The translations under genes and the position numbers were made by a program. DNA of 34,097 nucleotides from Ectothiorhodospiraceae bacterium (GTDB taxonomy: Bacteria > Pseudomonadota > Gammaproteobacteria > SZUA-152). A model generated the notes under the pieces. That model saw nothing but the letters and a program-made list of their open reading frames with translations. It ran no database searches and was not told where the DNA came from. How positions within the stretch are numbered: the stretch's first letter is position 1; each line of letters begins with the position of its first letter. Of the stretch, positions 13,297 through 22,087 are shown in pieces. The stretch is from contig NVUB02000190.1 of the NCBI GenBank assembly GCA_002401775.2, positions 1 to 34,097 on the forward strand, in the 5' to 3' direction.

Positions 13297-14130
13297 TTAT
13301 TCTGGCTCAGTCAGTCCGGCTTTCAGTTGTAAACACAAACTGTCTATCTCTAATAAAGCACACATTTTATTAATGACAGTGCCTGCCAACCACGGGCGTC
13401 GGCTTTTTTGACTGCGCCAACGAACATCGTCGGACTCAAGTGTAAGAACTTGAGAAATACTGTCAGCAACGAGCCCATATTTTCCACCATCGATGAGCAC
13501 CAAATAATTAACGCGCTCGAGAGCTGGCACCGTATCGACTTGTTTATTGTCCGGCATGATAATTTTGGCAATATCAACGACGTGTACGTTTTGTCCACGA
13601 TTGGGTAACAAACCCAACGCCCACGGCGCGTAACCCGGTAATTCGGTTATTTGCTCAGTCAACTCCAAAATACCGTGCAATTTTTCCAATGGCGCGGCAA
13701 GAGTGACGCCTGCCACTTGGAAGCTTAAACATTGAAAACGGTTTTCAGCCCAGTCAGGTAGGTAAACTGTTGAATCGTCTTCACTATTTTTTTCAGCCGG
13801 CTCAGCAGACTCATTTTCGATAGTGGCAATGTGTGCCTTTTCAATATGAGGTTCAGCAGTGACGGTTGATCGTAATGCGTTCAATCTGGCGGTCGTTTTT
13901 ACCGGCAGAGCAGGTGTTTTTGTTTCAGTCGTAACCGCTGTCTCAATGACTGGTTCAGGAGACACCGTCTGTTTTGTGTCATCACACGTGTCTGTTACTA
14001 CATCAACGGTGGTTAAAAGCGTTTCTTCCGTAGCCGTTAACGTGGCTTCACATAATAGTGCATCGAGATAAACCCGTATTGCCCTTTTGGGCTCAAGCAA
14101 AGTATGTGTTTCATAAGGTTTTTTTTGCAT
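13297..14130 (-). CDS. parP: CheW-like domain protein, ParP-type array-polarity adaptor
   Basis: About 277 aa. The N-terminal half is a variable linker rich in Thr, Glu and Val. The C-terminal ~140 residues are a CheW-like domain (FQCLSFQVAGVTLAAPLEKL, LPGYAPWALGLLPNRGQNVH, then GLVADSISQVLTLESDDVRW). The short N-terminal motif RAIRVYLDALL is typical of the CheW-like protein encoded between the ParA-like gene and cheW in polar flagellates. In Vibrio, ParP binds CheA and ParC and stabilises polar chemosensory arrays. The frame opens at a GTG at 14139, but the aaagg at 14147-14143 is too close to it; the ATG at 14130 (MQKKPYETH) has 12-base spacing, and I prefer it weakly. The ParC-like gene ends just upstream. 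Confidence 0.82.
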   Translation of the reverse strand: MQKKPYETHTLLEPKRAIRVYLDALLCEATLTATEETLLTTVDVVTDTCDDTKQTVSPEPVIETAVTTETKTPALPVKTTARLNALRSTVTAEPHIEKAHIATIENESAEPAEKNSEDDSTVYLPDWAENRFQCLSFQVAGVTLAAPLEKLHGILELTEQITELPGYAPWALGLLPNRGQNVHVVDIAKIIMPDNKQVDTVPALERVNYLVLIDGGKYGLVADSISQVLTLESDDVRWRSQKSRRPWLAGTVINKMCALLEIDSLCLQLKAGLTEPE

Positions 14131-14145
14131 GTGTATCACAAACCT

Positions 14146-14961
14146 TTATGAAGACAGACCTGATGCAATCACCGCTGGCAAGTGCCCTTGAGAAGTGGGC
14201 TCCAGTAAATCATTTAATAACTCAGTATAGGCGAGTGAGCCACGATCATTGGGGGCTTTAATGGTTAACGGTACGCCTAGCTGGCTGGCTTCTCGAAATT
14301 GGGTATCAATGGGAATCACAGAGCGCCATAAGCAGGCTGCATGTTTTTCACGCAGTGAGCGAAGTGTTTGAACAGAGGCGCGTGTACGTCGATCAAACAT
14401 GGTGGGAAGAATAGTATATTCCGGCACATTGTGGTTGGCGTGCCCGATCATGCTTAACGTGCGCAGCATACGCTCAAGCCCTTTTACCGCTAGAAACTCA
14501 GTTTGAACCGGAATAATCAAATGTTCACAGGCGGCCAGTGCATTAATCATCAACACACCGAGCAACGGAGGGCAGTCGATTAAGGTAAAGTCAAAATCTG
14601 CATCCAGTGTTTCCAGTGTATTTTTTACTACCAGCCCCATGCCGTCACTCGCGCCGAGCTGTCTGTCGAGTGTCGCCATTGCAGTAGATGCCGGCAGCAA
14701 GGACAGATTTTTATACGGTGTAGGATGTATCAGGGAATGCGGTGAGACAAAATTTTGAGCTTGTTTGCCCTGAAATAATTGATACAAACTGTTATCAGTG
14801 CGGTCAGGGTCATGTTTAAAATAGGCAGACATTGAACCATGTGGGTCCATATCCAGCAATAAGGTACGGTAGCCTTTTTTGGCTAATAAACCGCCGAGAC
14901 TCACCACCGTCGTGGTTTTACCAACGCCACCTTTTTGATTCGCGACTGACCATACCTTCAC
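14146..14961 (-). CDS. parC: ParA-family ATPase, ParC-type chemotaxis-array positioning protein
   Basis: 271 aa with a deviant Walker A, KGGVGKTT (residues 10-17), a Walker A'-like DMDPHGSMSA and a Walker B-like LIDCPPLLG. This is the Soj/ParA fold. Its place between motD and a ParP-type gene matches the ATPase that recruits chemotaxis arrays to the old pole in Vibrio and Pseudomonas relatives. (The name parC here is not topoisomerase IV subunit A.) The start is a GTG at 14961 separated from the motD stop by one base (TAAcGTG), which suggests translational coupling. A plasmid-partition role is unlikely given the chromosomal flagellar setting and the absence of a ParB gene. Confidence 0.88.
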   Translation of the reverse strand: MKVWSVANQKGGVGKTTTVVSLGGLLAKKGYRTLLLDMDPHGSMSAYFKHDPDRTDNSLYQLFQGKQAQNFVSPHSLIHPTPYKNLSLLPASTAMATLDRQLGASDGMGLVVKNTLETLDADFDFTLIDCPPLLGVLMINALAACEHLIIPVQTEFLAVKGLERMLRTLSMIGHANHNVPEYTILPTMFDRRTRASVQTLRSLREKHAACLWRSVIPIDTQFREASQLGVPLTIKAPNDRGSLAYTELLNDLLEPTSQGHLPAVIASGLSS

Positions 14962-14962
14962 G

Positions 14963-15892
14963 TTAACGCCCCCCGGATGGGGAAGTTTGGCGAGCGGGTG
15001 GCAATAAGTTTATGGGGGGGGCACCTGAACGACTTCCCTGTGATGAACGCTGTTTTACGGCCTTGCGTTTAGCACTGATGGTTTGTTCAAGTTGCTCCGA
15101 ACGGTTTGTTCGACGAGCAATGGCGTCGGATAATACGATTATTTTTACGCGACGATTTTTGCGTCGTCCCTGAGCGGTATTATTGGATGCACTGGGCTTG
15201 TATTGACCATAGCCCACGGCTGAAAGCCGACTGGGCTTGACACCCGCTTTTGAGAATAAGTGCACCACACTGGCCGCACGTGCAGCCGAAAGCTCCCAGT
15301 TAGACGGAAATTCGTCCGTATCAATGGGTATGTTGTCGGTAAACCCTTCAACCTGTACCTGATTCTCAAAGTCCCCGACAATTTCTGCTACTTTTCGTAA
15401 CACGGGAACGGCTCGCGATTGAAGTTGTGCGACACCACTCGAAAACAAGATGCTGGATTTAATTTCTATTTCAATCCACAGGTCATTTTTTTTAATTTTT
15501 ACTAACTTTTTATCAATCAATGGCGCGAGTTTTTTCTCAACACGAGAAGATATTTTCTTTAAATTTATTTTATCTTTTTCGCTGGCCTCTACTCCACCAT
15601 TAACCGCTGGAGAACTCCCTTGTAATTTATTCTGGGTTTGCGAATCTGATAAAGCCGGCCGGGAAATTATTGGAGCTTTTAACGGACTGTTAAGTTTGAT
15701 AGGAAGGCCGCTTGAGGTTGGGTCAAACGCCGATGAAATCGAATCGGAAAGTACGCGATATTTACCTTCATTAACGGAAGATATTGAATACATTACCACA
15801 AAAAATGCAAACAGCAGAGTAATGAAGTCGGCATAGGAAACCAGCCATCTTTCGTGGTTCACATGTTCTTCGGGTTTCTTTTTTCTGGCCAT
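14963..15892 (-). CDS. motD: MotB-type stator protein (MotD)
   Basis: 309 aa. The N-terminal helix SYADFITLLFAFFVVMYS contains the proton-binding Asp at residue 22. The C-terminal OmpA/MotB domain (VEGFTDNIPIDTDEFPSNWE, LSAARAASVVHLF, then VGYGQYKPSASN and GRRKNRRVKI) anchors the stator to peptidoglycan. A Ser/Lys-rich linker lies between. It pairs with the MotA-type protein upstream (38 bp gap). Position after cheB is that of MotC/MotD in Pseudomonas, a second stator used alongside MotA/MotB. Whether H+ or Na+ is used cannot be read from this. The last ~45 residues are a basic, Pro/Ser-rich extension. Confidence 0.93.
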   Translation of the reverse strand: MARKKKPEEHVNHERWLVSYADFITLLFAFFVVMYSISSVNEGKYRVLSDSISSAFDPTSSGLPIKLNSPLKAPIISRPALSDSQTQNKLQGSSPAVNGGVEASEKDKINLKKISSRVEKKLAPLIDKKLVKIKKNDLWIEIEIKSSILFSSGVAQLQSRAVPVLRKVAEIVGDFENQVQVEGFTDNIPIDTDEFPSNWELSAARAASVVHLFSKAGVKPSRLSAVGYGQYKPSASNNTAQGRRKNRRVKIIVLSDAIARRTNRSEQLEQTISAKRKAVKQRSSQGSRSGAPPINLLPPARQTSPSGGR

Positions 15893-15930
15893 AAAAAACC
15901 ACTCTGTATCGGAAACATAAATGCCTCCGA

Positions 15931-16671
15931 TTACCCGATAAACCCTCGTAATTTGGTTTCAATATTTCTGGGGTTTTCTCCCTCCGCAATGGAGATAACA
16001 CCTTCCACAATCATTTCATAGAGTTGAGTCTGAGCATGAACTTGAGATTTAAGTTTTCCGGCCATGGGTAGAAAGAGTAAATTGGCCAGGCCAACACCAT
16101 ATATCGTCGCGACGAAGGCCGTTGCAATGCCCGATCCCAGTTTGGAAGGATCAGCCAGGTTTTGCATAACATGGATCAACCCCATAACAGCACCAATGAT
16201 ACCAATGGTGGGACTGTACCCTCCCATGTTTTCAAAGACTTTGGCGGCTTCGTTGCCAAAATGCTCTTTTGCATCAAGCTCTACTTCCATCACTCGCCGA
16301 ATAATTTCAGGCTCACTGCCATCAACTAAAAGCTGTAAGCCTTTTTGGGCGAAAGCATCCGTTTCATTTTCAGCAATATCTTCTAGGCCTAAAAGCCCTT
16401 CTTTGCGAGCAATATTACTCCATTCCATGATTTTTTCGATGGCTTCATCACTGCGTAATTTTGGTGGAAAAATAATCCACAGTGACATCTTCAGCGAAGA
16501 CATAAAAACACTCAGCGGAGACTGAAGCATAACAGCCCCCACAGTACCGCCCACTACGATTAAACAGGCAGGGCCATTTATTAACGAGGTAACGTGGCCA
16601 CCTTCAAGAAATTGACCACCCAAGATGGCACCGAAGCCGACGAGAAGACCAATGATGCTTAAAATATCCAT
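15931..16671 (-). CDS. motC: MotA-type stator protein (MotC)
   Basis: 246 aa, the usual MotA length. Four membrane segments are visible: residues ~1-22, ~33-50, ~150-170 and ~183-203. Between the second and third lies the cytoplasmic loop with charged residues that contact FliG (LRSDEAIEKIMEWSNIARKE). The signature EAKVFENMGGYSPTIGIIGA-like block (AKVFENMGGYSPTIGIIGAV) and the second proline-containing helix are conserved. It forms the ion channel with the MotB-type partner downstream. The ATG follows the cheB stop by two bases with a weak ribosome-binding site, consistent with coupled translation. Confidence 0.94.
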   Translation of the reverse strand: MDILSIIGLLVGFGAILGGQFLEGGHVTSLINGPACLIVVGGTVGAVMLQSPLSVFMSSLKMSLWIIFPPKLRSDEAIEKIMEWSNIARKEGLLGLEDIAENETDAFAQKGLQLLVDGSEPEIIRRVMEVELDAKEHFGNEAAKVFENMGGYSPTIGIIGAVMGLIHVMQNLADPSKLGSGIATAFVATIYGVGLANLLFLPMAGKLKSQVHAQTQLYEMIVEGVISIAEGENPRNIETKLRGFIG

Positions 16672-16673
16672 GA

Positions 16674-17813
16674 TTAAATGCTGGCTGCCAATGTTTTACC
16701 GACATCATCCAATGTGAGGATTTGATCCGCGAGCCCTGCATCCACTATAGCCGCGGGCATTCCATAGACAACACATGACGCTTCATCCTGAGCCCATATA
16801 GGTGCACCACCCTGTTTAATCAGCTTGGCACCTTCCCTGCCATCAGCCCCCATGCCCGTGAGGATGATGGCCAATGAGTTTCCGGGATAATTTTTAGCCA
16901 CTGATGTAAAGGTAATATCGACACACGGCTTATAATTTTGGCCCGGCTCACTTTTCGTAATACGAACGATGCTTTTTGCGCCCCGTTTTTCAACAAACAT
17001 TTGTTGCCCTCCCGGCGCTAACAACGCAGTGCCTGGTTCTAAAGCATCCCCATCTTTAGCTTCTCTGACTTTTATCGAACAGGTGTTATTGAGACGTTCG
17101 GCAAATGCCGTGGTAAAACTACCCGGCATATGTTGAATGAGAATGATCGGGACCGGAAAATTCGCCGGTAATTTTTTAAGGACATTTTGTAAGGCAACCG
17201 GGCCACCCGTCGATGTCCCAATGGCAACGATTTTTGTTTTTCCCTTGACTAAAGTTTTTGCCCCAGGACGCGCTAGACTGCCCGTCCTGGATGACGCTTT
17301 GTTGGCATCACCAGTACCTGGTGAAGTACCTGGTGAAGTACCTCGTAAAGTGCCACGTGAAGCACCGGGTCGGGCCACTGGCGAAGGATGTCTGGCTGCC
17401 GAAAATGCATTGACACGTTTGTTACCCACGGCACGTACGCGTTCGCACAACACACGTCGGGCTTCATCTCTGTCATTTGAAATATCTTCAAATCGTTTTG
17501 GTAGAAAATCCACAGCGCCGGCATCCAACGCATCAAAAGTCGCTTTGGCGCCATCCGTCGTCAATGACGAAAACATTAATATTGCGGTTGGGCTTGCCGC
17601 CATTATTTTCTTTGTCGCCGTGATTCCATCCATTACCGGCATTTCCACATCCATAGTGATGACATCGGGTTTTAATCGAGCCGCTTTGCTGACGGCTTCG
17701 ACGCCATTTTCCGCACTGTCTATCACTTTTATTTGCGGATCTGATTCAAGCATTTCAGTAACGCGGCGACGAAAAAACCGTGAGTCATCGACGACAAGGA
17801 CACGTACAGCCAT
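16674..17813 (-). CDS. cheB: Chemotaxis response regulator/methylesterase CheB
   Basis: 379 aa. The N-terminal receiver domain carries the acidic pair D9/D10, phospho-acceptor D55 (ITMDVEMP) and K106 (LPKRF). The C-terminal methylesterase has the catalytic triad Ser201 (GTSTGGP), His228 (QHMPGSF) and Asp324 (TGMGADG). It demethylates and deamidates chemoreceptors when phosphorylated by CheA. The linker (residues ~131-192) is Gly/Ser/Thr-rich and includes an in-frame tetrapeptide repeat encoded by a 12-bp tandem repeat (17314-17373). aggaa lies about 7 bases before the ATG. cheA is upstream across 125 bp and motC follows at once. No cheR is seen in this window. Confidence 0.96.
   Translation of the reverse strand: MAVRVLVVDDSRFFRRRVTEMLESDPQIKVIDSAENGVEAVSKAARLKPDVITMDVEMPVMDGITATKKIMAASPTAILMFSSLTTDGAKATFDALDAGAVDFLPKRFEDISNDRDEARRVLCERVRAVGNKRVNAFSAARHPSPVARPGASRGTLRGTSPGTSPGTGDANKASSRTGSLARPGAKTLVKGKTKIVAIGTSTGGPVALQNVLKKLPANFPVPIILIQHMPGSFTTAFAERLNNTCSIKVREAKDGDALEPGTALLAPGGQQMFVEKRGAKSIVRITKSEPGQNYKPCVDITFTSVAKNYPGNSLAIILTGMGADGREGAKLIKQGGAPIWAQDEASCVVYGMPAAIVDAGLADQILTLDDVGKTLAASI
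17314..17373. repeat. 12-bp tandem repeat x5 inside cheB linker
   Basis: gtacctggtgaa twice, then gtacctcgtaaa, gtgccacgtgaa and gcaccgggtcgg. On the coding strand this gives a four-residue xxxG repeat (RGTLRGTSPGTSPGTG). Confidence 0.8.
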
Positions 17814-17938
17814 TAGAGCATTCCTTTCATTACAATTTCGTCAATAGTCAACCAATGAATAATCATACGAGTGAAGGTATTACCGGGCTAAAAATCCATT
17901 GATTAACATTCAATAATCGATACACCATTCGTAGACTA

Positions 17939-20032
17939 CTATTTTCGTGCATAGGTTTTCATTAAACCGGGAATATCCAGGATCAGAGAAATTCGACCAT
18001 CTCCGGTAATGGTTGCGCCTGCAAGGCCGGTCATACCATGCAACAAAGCACCCAGAGGTTTAATAACCACTTCTTCCTGACCAATCAATTGATCAACGAC
18101 AAATCCGACACGTTGAGCACCAATACTGACCACCACCACATGCCCTTGGTCAGGTAACGTCTCATTTTGCGATCCAGCAATTAGCCAGTGCCGTAAATAG
18201 AACAAGGGTAATGCTCTGTTACGCACCATCACAACCAATTGTCCGTCTACAACATTGGTATTGGTTAAATCCAGGTGGAAGATTTCATTCACACTGGCTA
18301 AGGGTAAGGCAAATACTTGATCAAGTAACTTCACCATCAACGTCGGCATTATGGCCAGAGTTAAAGGCACCTGAATACGAATAATGCTGCCTTTACCTTC
18401 TTGTGAATCGATATCGACAGTACCGTTTAATTGCTCAATGCGTGTTTTTACAACATCCATACCCACGCCACGCCCTGAGACATCGGAAATTTCTTTTTTC
18501 GTTGAAAACCCCGGTGCAAATATCAGGTTGTAACAATCTTTATCTTCCAGTCGACTGGCGGTTTCTTCATCCATCATTCCCTTATCGATGGCGGCCTGTC
18601 GAAGTACGTCAGGATTCATTCCTTTGCCATCATCCTGAATCATCAGTAAGATATGGTCGCCTTCTTGTTCCGCCGTTAAGATGACGGTCCCCAGGCGCGG
18701 TTTTCCCGATGCTTCACGTTTTTCAGGGGTTTCAATACCATGGTCAACGGCATTACGCACTAAATGCACCAGTGGGTCAGCCAGTGCTTCCACTAAGTTT
18801 TTATCAAGATCCGTTTCTTCACCTTGCAGTTCCAGGTTAACTTCTTTTTTAAGGCTTCTCGCCAGATCACGAACCACTCTGGGAAAACGACCAAATACTT
18901 TTTTAATGTGCTGCATGCGGGTTTTCATTACAGCCGCTTGAAGGTCTGAGGTTACTACATCCAGATTGGCAACAACTTTGGCCATTTCATCGTTATGGCC
19001 TGCCAAGCCCAATGTCGCCACGCGATTCCTGACCAGAACCAGTTCACCGACCATGTTCATAATATCGTCAAGTCGTTTTGTGTCTACCCGCACTGTGGTT
19101 TCGGCTTGTTGTGCCGGAGTATCTTTTGTCGCTGCGTCAGGTGCTTTTTTGACGGCAGGCGTTACTGTCTCTGGCTTTGCTTTTTCGGGTTTCGCTGGCT
19201 CTGATTTTTTCGCAACAGGTGCGGCTGATGATGTCGTCTTGCTATCAGCAGGCTTTGCGTTATCTGAGGATGCATCGGTACTTTTTTTCCCGGCTACCCC
19301 GCTACCACCACCGGCCTGAAGTTGGTCCAACAGCGCATCAAATTCATCTTCTGATATCTCTTCACCACCGGATTCTTCGACAACCGGTTTCTTATCTGCT
19401 GTGGTTCCAATGGGTTCATCAGCAGGTACTGCACTGTGTTTTCCATCTCCATGCAATTGGTCCAATAATGCTTCGAACTCGTCTTCACTAAATTCGTCAT
19501 TAGCGCCAGGTGCCACAGAAGGTGTGGGAGCAGGTGTTTGTTTTGACGTCTGTGCAGCATCGATGATGGCATCAAACTCAGCATCAATATCGGTATCCTG
19601 TGTTTCTTCTGCCGCAGCTGCTTCGACAGAAGCAGGAGCAGCGTTAGTGACAAGTAAGGCATCCAATTGCGCCAATAACGCGGGTTCAGCTGCCGTAGGA
19701 TCTTCACCTGCTCGTACCTGATCAAATTGGTCATTGACGACATCTAATACGGGCAAGATGACATCCATCAATTGTGAATCAACGGCGCGCTCACCATTGC
19801 GCAAGGCATTAAATACATCTTCTGCGCGATGGCACAATTCAACCAACGCATGAAGGCTCAGGAAACTTGCGCCTCCCTTTATGGTATGAAATCCCCGAAA
19901 TACCGCGTTGAGTAATTCAGAATCATCAGGACGCTGCTCAAGGTCCACCAATTGTTCGCCAAGCAGCTCAAGGATTTCCCCGGCCTCAACCAGAAAATCT
20001 TGTAACAATTCAACATCGTCATCAATAGCCAT
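17939..20032 (-). CDS. cheA: Chemotaxis histidine kinase CheA
   Basis: 697 aa. P1/HPt domain at residues 1-105, with phospho-accepting His49 (FRGFHTIKGGASFL). There is no obvious folded P2 domain. Instead, residues ~106-305 are an Ala/Pro/Lys-rich linker with two near-identical 15-residue blocks: EFSEDEFEALLDQLH (~180-194) and EISEDEFDALLDQLQ (~225-239), plus a weaker one (DAEFDAIIDAA, ~150). P3 dimerisation starts near TVRVDTKRLDDIMNMVGELV. P4 carries the N box (HLVRNAVDHGIE), G1 (QDDGKGMN) and G2 (GRGVGMD). The C-terminal P5 is CheW-like. It phosphorylates CheY and CheB. The blocks resemble the CheY-docking segments of FliM and CheZ (see findings). cheZ lies upstream, 85 bp away; cheB lies downstream. 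Confidence 0.96.
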   Translation of the reverse strand: MAIDDDVELLQDFLVEAGEILELLGEQLVDLEQRPDDSELLNAVFRGFHTIKGGASFLSLHALVELCHRAEDVFNALRNGERAVDSQLMDVILPVLDVVNDQFDQVRAGEDPTAAEPALLAQLDALLVTNAAPASVEAAAAEETQDTDIDAEFDAIIDAAQTSKQTPAPTPSVAPGANDEFSEDEFEALLDQLHGDGKHSAVPADEPIGTTADKKPVVEESGGEEISEDEFDALLDQLQAGGGSGVAGKKSTDASSDNAKPADSKTTSSAAPVAKKSEPAKPEKAKPETVTPAVKKAPDAATKDTPAQQAETTVRVDTKRLDDIMNMVGELVLVRNRVATLGLAGHNDEMAKVVANLDVVTSDLQAAVMKTRMQHIKKVFGRFPRVVRDLARSLKKEVNLELQGEETDLDKNLVEALADPLVHLVRNAVDHGIETPEKREASGKPRLGTVILTAEQEGDHILLMIQDDGKGMNPDVLRQAAIDKGMMDEETASRLEDKDCYNLIFAPGFSTKKEISDVSGRGVGMDVVKTRIEQLNGTVDIDSQEGKGSIIRIQVPLTLAIMPTLMVKLLDQVFALPLASVNEIFHLDLTNTNVVDGQLVVMVRNRALPLFYLRHWLIAGSQNETLPDQGHVVVVSIGAQRVGFVVDQLIGQEEVVIKPLGALLHGMTGLAGATITGDGRISLILDIPGLMKTYARK

Positions 20033-20117
20033 ACTTAACCTTTCCTACTCCGATGTAATGTTTCAATATATTCTTGAATTCCTGGTTTAATTATTTTTAA
20101 AACCTTTATATAATATT

Positions 20118-20873
20118 TTAAAAACCAAGACTGGATAGCAAATCGTCAACCTCATCCTGTCCACTAACGACATTATCCTTTCCAACCCCCGGCACTTGAG
20201 GGCCTTCCGCTTTTATCGCATCCTCTTTCGGTTTTTCATTATCATTGGTCATTTTTGAGCCCGTCAAACGGACTAATTCAATCAAATTTCCTTCCACTTC
20301 TTCTACTAATTCAATGACCCGTGTAATGATTTGCCCGGTTAAATCCTGAAAATCCTGCGCCATCATAATTTCATTTAACCCGGAGCGGATGGAGCTTGTA
20401 TCCTGCTCAGCATCGACAAAAAAGGTTTCCAGTTTTGCACTTAATTCCCTAAACTGTTCGACGGACATTTCCCGGCGTTTGAAATTTTGCCAGGCCTCTC
20501 CCAACTCACTGATTCGACCTGACAAGGCATCGCATTTTGGCATGGTATTTTCTACCGCTGTCAATGATCGATCAGCCGATTTTTGCGTCATTTCTATAAC
20601 GTATTTCAGACGGGAACGAGCATCGGGAATTTCATCTTCTGCTAATTCATCAATACGGGTATCTTCACAAAATGCATTCATAGAATCGTGTAATTGGCGG
20701 GTCATTTTTCCAACTTCATTATAAAGCCCTGTTTCACGAGCCTGCGAAATATAAGCCAACAATTCCGTCGCCTGCCTATCATTTCCTTCTTGTAGAGCAC
20801 GTACCATGTCCTCGGCGTGCTCTAGAACATCGTCGTCAACATACTCCGATGAGTTTTTTTTATCGTCAGTCAT
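20118..20873 (-). CDS. cheZ: CheY-phosphate phosphatase CheZ
   Basis: 251 aa, nearly all helical. The catalytic region AQDFQDLTGQIITRVIELVE carries the Asp/Gln pair used to dephosphorylate CheY. The C-terminal GQDEVDDLLSSLGF is the expected CheY-binding tail after a disordered Lys/Glu-rich linker. I start at the ATG at 20873 (MTDDKKNSS): ggag lies 7 bases upstream and the cheY stop TGA ends one base before it. An earlier in-frame ATG at 20888 would overlap the cheY end. Operon position is between cheY and cheA. Confidence 0.94.
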   Translation of the reverse strand: MTDDKKNSSEYVDDDVLEHAEDMVRALQEGNDRQATELLAYISQARETGLYNEVGKMTRQLHDSMNAFCEDTRIDELAEDEIPDARSRLKYVIEMTQKSADRSLTAVENTMPKCDALSGRISELGEAWQNFKRREMSVEQFRELSAKLETFFVDAEQDTSSIRSGLNEIMMAQDFQDLTGQIITRVIELVEEVEGNLIELVRLTGSKMTNDNEKPKEDAIKAEGPQVPGVGKDNVVSGQDEVDDLLSSLGF

Positions 20874-20874
20874 A

Positions 20875-21267
20875 TCAAGCTCCGCCATTAATGCGTTCGA
20901 AGATTTTATCGATTTTCTCTTTTAACGTTTGCGCTGTGAATGGTTTAACAATATAACCATTAACACCGGCTTCAGCGGCTTCAACAATTTGTTCCCGTTT
21001 TTGTTCAGCAGTCACCATCAGTACCGGAAGACTCGCCAGGCTATCATCGGCTCTCACTTCTTTAAGCAGTTCGATACCTTGCATTCCGGGCATATTCCAG
21101 TCGGTTACCAAAAAATCAAAATCTCCGCCTTTAAGCATTGGTAATGCTGTCAGACCATCATCTGCTTCCATGGTATTGGTGTAACCCAAATCACGAAGCA
21201 GATTTTTTATGATTCGCCGCATCGTAGAAAAATCATCCACTATGAGGATTTTCATGTTGTTATCCAA
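20875..21267 (-). CDS. cheY: Chemotaxis response regulator CheY
   Basis: 130 aa, a single receiver domain: MKILIVDDFSTMRRIIKNLL, phospho-acceptor Asp in VTDWNMPGMQG, Thr in LMVTAEQKRE, aromatic switch YIVKPF with the conserved Lys. Phospho-CheY binds FliM to change rotation. The frame starts at a TTG (21267) with ggagag about 6 bases upstream. The internal ATG at 21255 begins MKILIVDD but has no well-placed ribosome-binding site. MDxNMKIL starts occur in relatives such as Shewanella, so I keep the TTG. It sits directly after fliA and before cheZ. Confidence 0.95.
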   Translation of the reverse strand: MDNNMKILIVDDFSTMRRIIKNLLRDLGYTNTMEADDGLTALPMLKGGDFDFLVTDWNMPGMQGIELLKEVRADDSLASLPVLMVTAEQKREQIVEAAEAGVNGYIVKPFTAQTLKEKIDKIFERINGGA

Positions 21268-21331
21268 GGTGCTCTCCGATCTTTGGTTAGTTCATTACCT
21301 TAAGTACGCACTATGTTTTTAACAATTTGCG

Positions 21332-22087
21332 TTACTCACCGTTTACCCATTTTGTCATTCTTGACTGAAGACGAATCACTGCCTGACTATGAATCTGGCA
21401 CACTCTGGATTCACTGACGCCCAGAATAGAACCAATTTCGCGTAAGTTAAGTTCTTCGTCGTAATACAGTGTCATCACTAAGCGTTCACGTTCTGGCAAT
21501 CCGGCAATGGCATCGGCAAGGCTTCGTTTAAAATCAGCCGTTTGCAACCCTTCCAGTGGACCTTTTACTTTTTGTGTTAATGCTTCTGCTCCACCGTGAG
21601 ACTCTACATCCAGCTCTTCATAACTGAAGACCCTATGACCACTCGCCTCTTGCAACAAACGGTGATAATCCTCTAAAGAAACATTGAGTTCTTTGGCAAT
21701 TTCCTGGTCACGCGCATCCCGGCCCGTACTATTTTCGATATTGCGCACCACTTCTGCGACCATTCTCGCCTTACGATGTACCGAACGCGGTGCCCAGTCA
21801 TTTTTTCTGATTTCATCCAACATTGCGCCACGTATACGGATTCTGGCATAAGTTTGGAAACTTGCACCCTGGCTGGCATCATAATTACGCAGTGCCTCAA
21901 GCAGCCCTATCATTCCAGCCTGAATCAGGTCATCCTGCTGCACGCTGGGTGGTAGTCGTGCCATTAGGTGATACGCAATGCGTTTCACTAATGGTGCATA
22001 TTGTTTGACCTGTACGTCAAAATCGACCTCTTGATCAAAAGGTTGGTCATAGTTCTGTGCCTCCGCATACATCACCGCTCCACTCAT
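21332..22087 (-). CDS. fliA: Flagellar sigma factor FliA (sigma28)
   Basis: 251 aa. Region 2 (VKRIAYHLMARLPPSVQQDD, LIQAGMIGLLEALRNYDASQ, FQTYARIRIRGAMLDEIRKN) binds core polymerase and the -10 element. Region 3 is in the middle, and region 4 (LPERERLVMTLYYDEELNLR, EIGSILGVSESRVCQIHSQA) is a helix-turn-helix for the -35. It directs transcription of late flagellar and chemotaxis genes. The start is the ATG at 22087 (MSGAVMYAEAQ), which overlaps the flhG stop as ATGA and has aggag 7 bases upstream. A longer open frame to 22177 lies inside flhG and is rejected. Confidence 0.96.
   Translation of the reverse strand: MSGAVMYAEAQNYDQPFDQEVDFDVQVKQYAPLVKRIAYHLMARLPPSVQQDDLIQAGMIGLLEALRNYDASQGASFQTYARIRIRGAMLDEIRKNDWAPRSVHRKARMVAEVVRNIENSTGRDARDQEIAKELNVSLEDYHRLLQEASGHRVFSYEELDVESHGGAEALTQKVKGPLEGLQTADFKRSLADAIAGLPERERLVMTLYYDEELNLREIGSILGVSESRVCQIHSQAVIRLQSRMTKWVNGE

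Noticed and set aside
14146-14961. ParA-like gene as a plasmid or chromosome partition locus
   Set aside because: No parB or parS-like sites are adjacent. The neighbours are motD and a CheW-like ParP-type gene, which point to chemotaxis-array positioning.
20033-20117. AT-rich near-palindrome between cheZ and cheA
   Set aside because: ttttaaaa occurs twice and cctggttt/aaaccaag pair loosely, but the symmetry is weak and mostly composition-driven.
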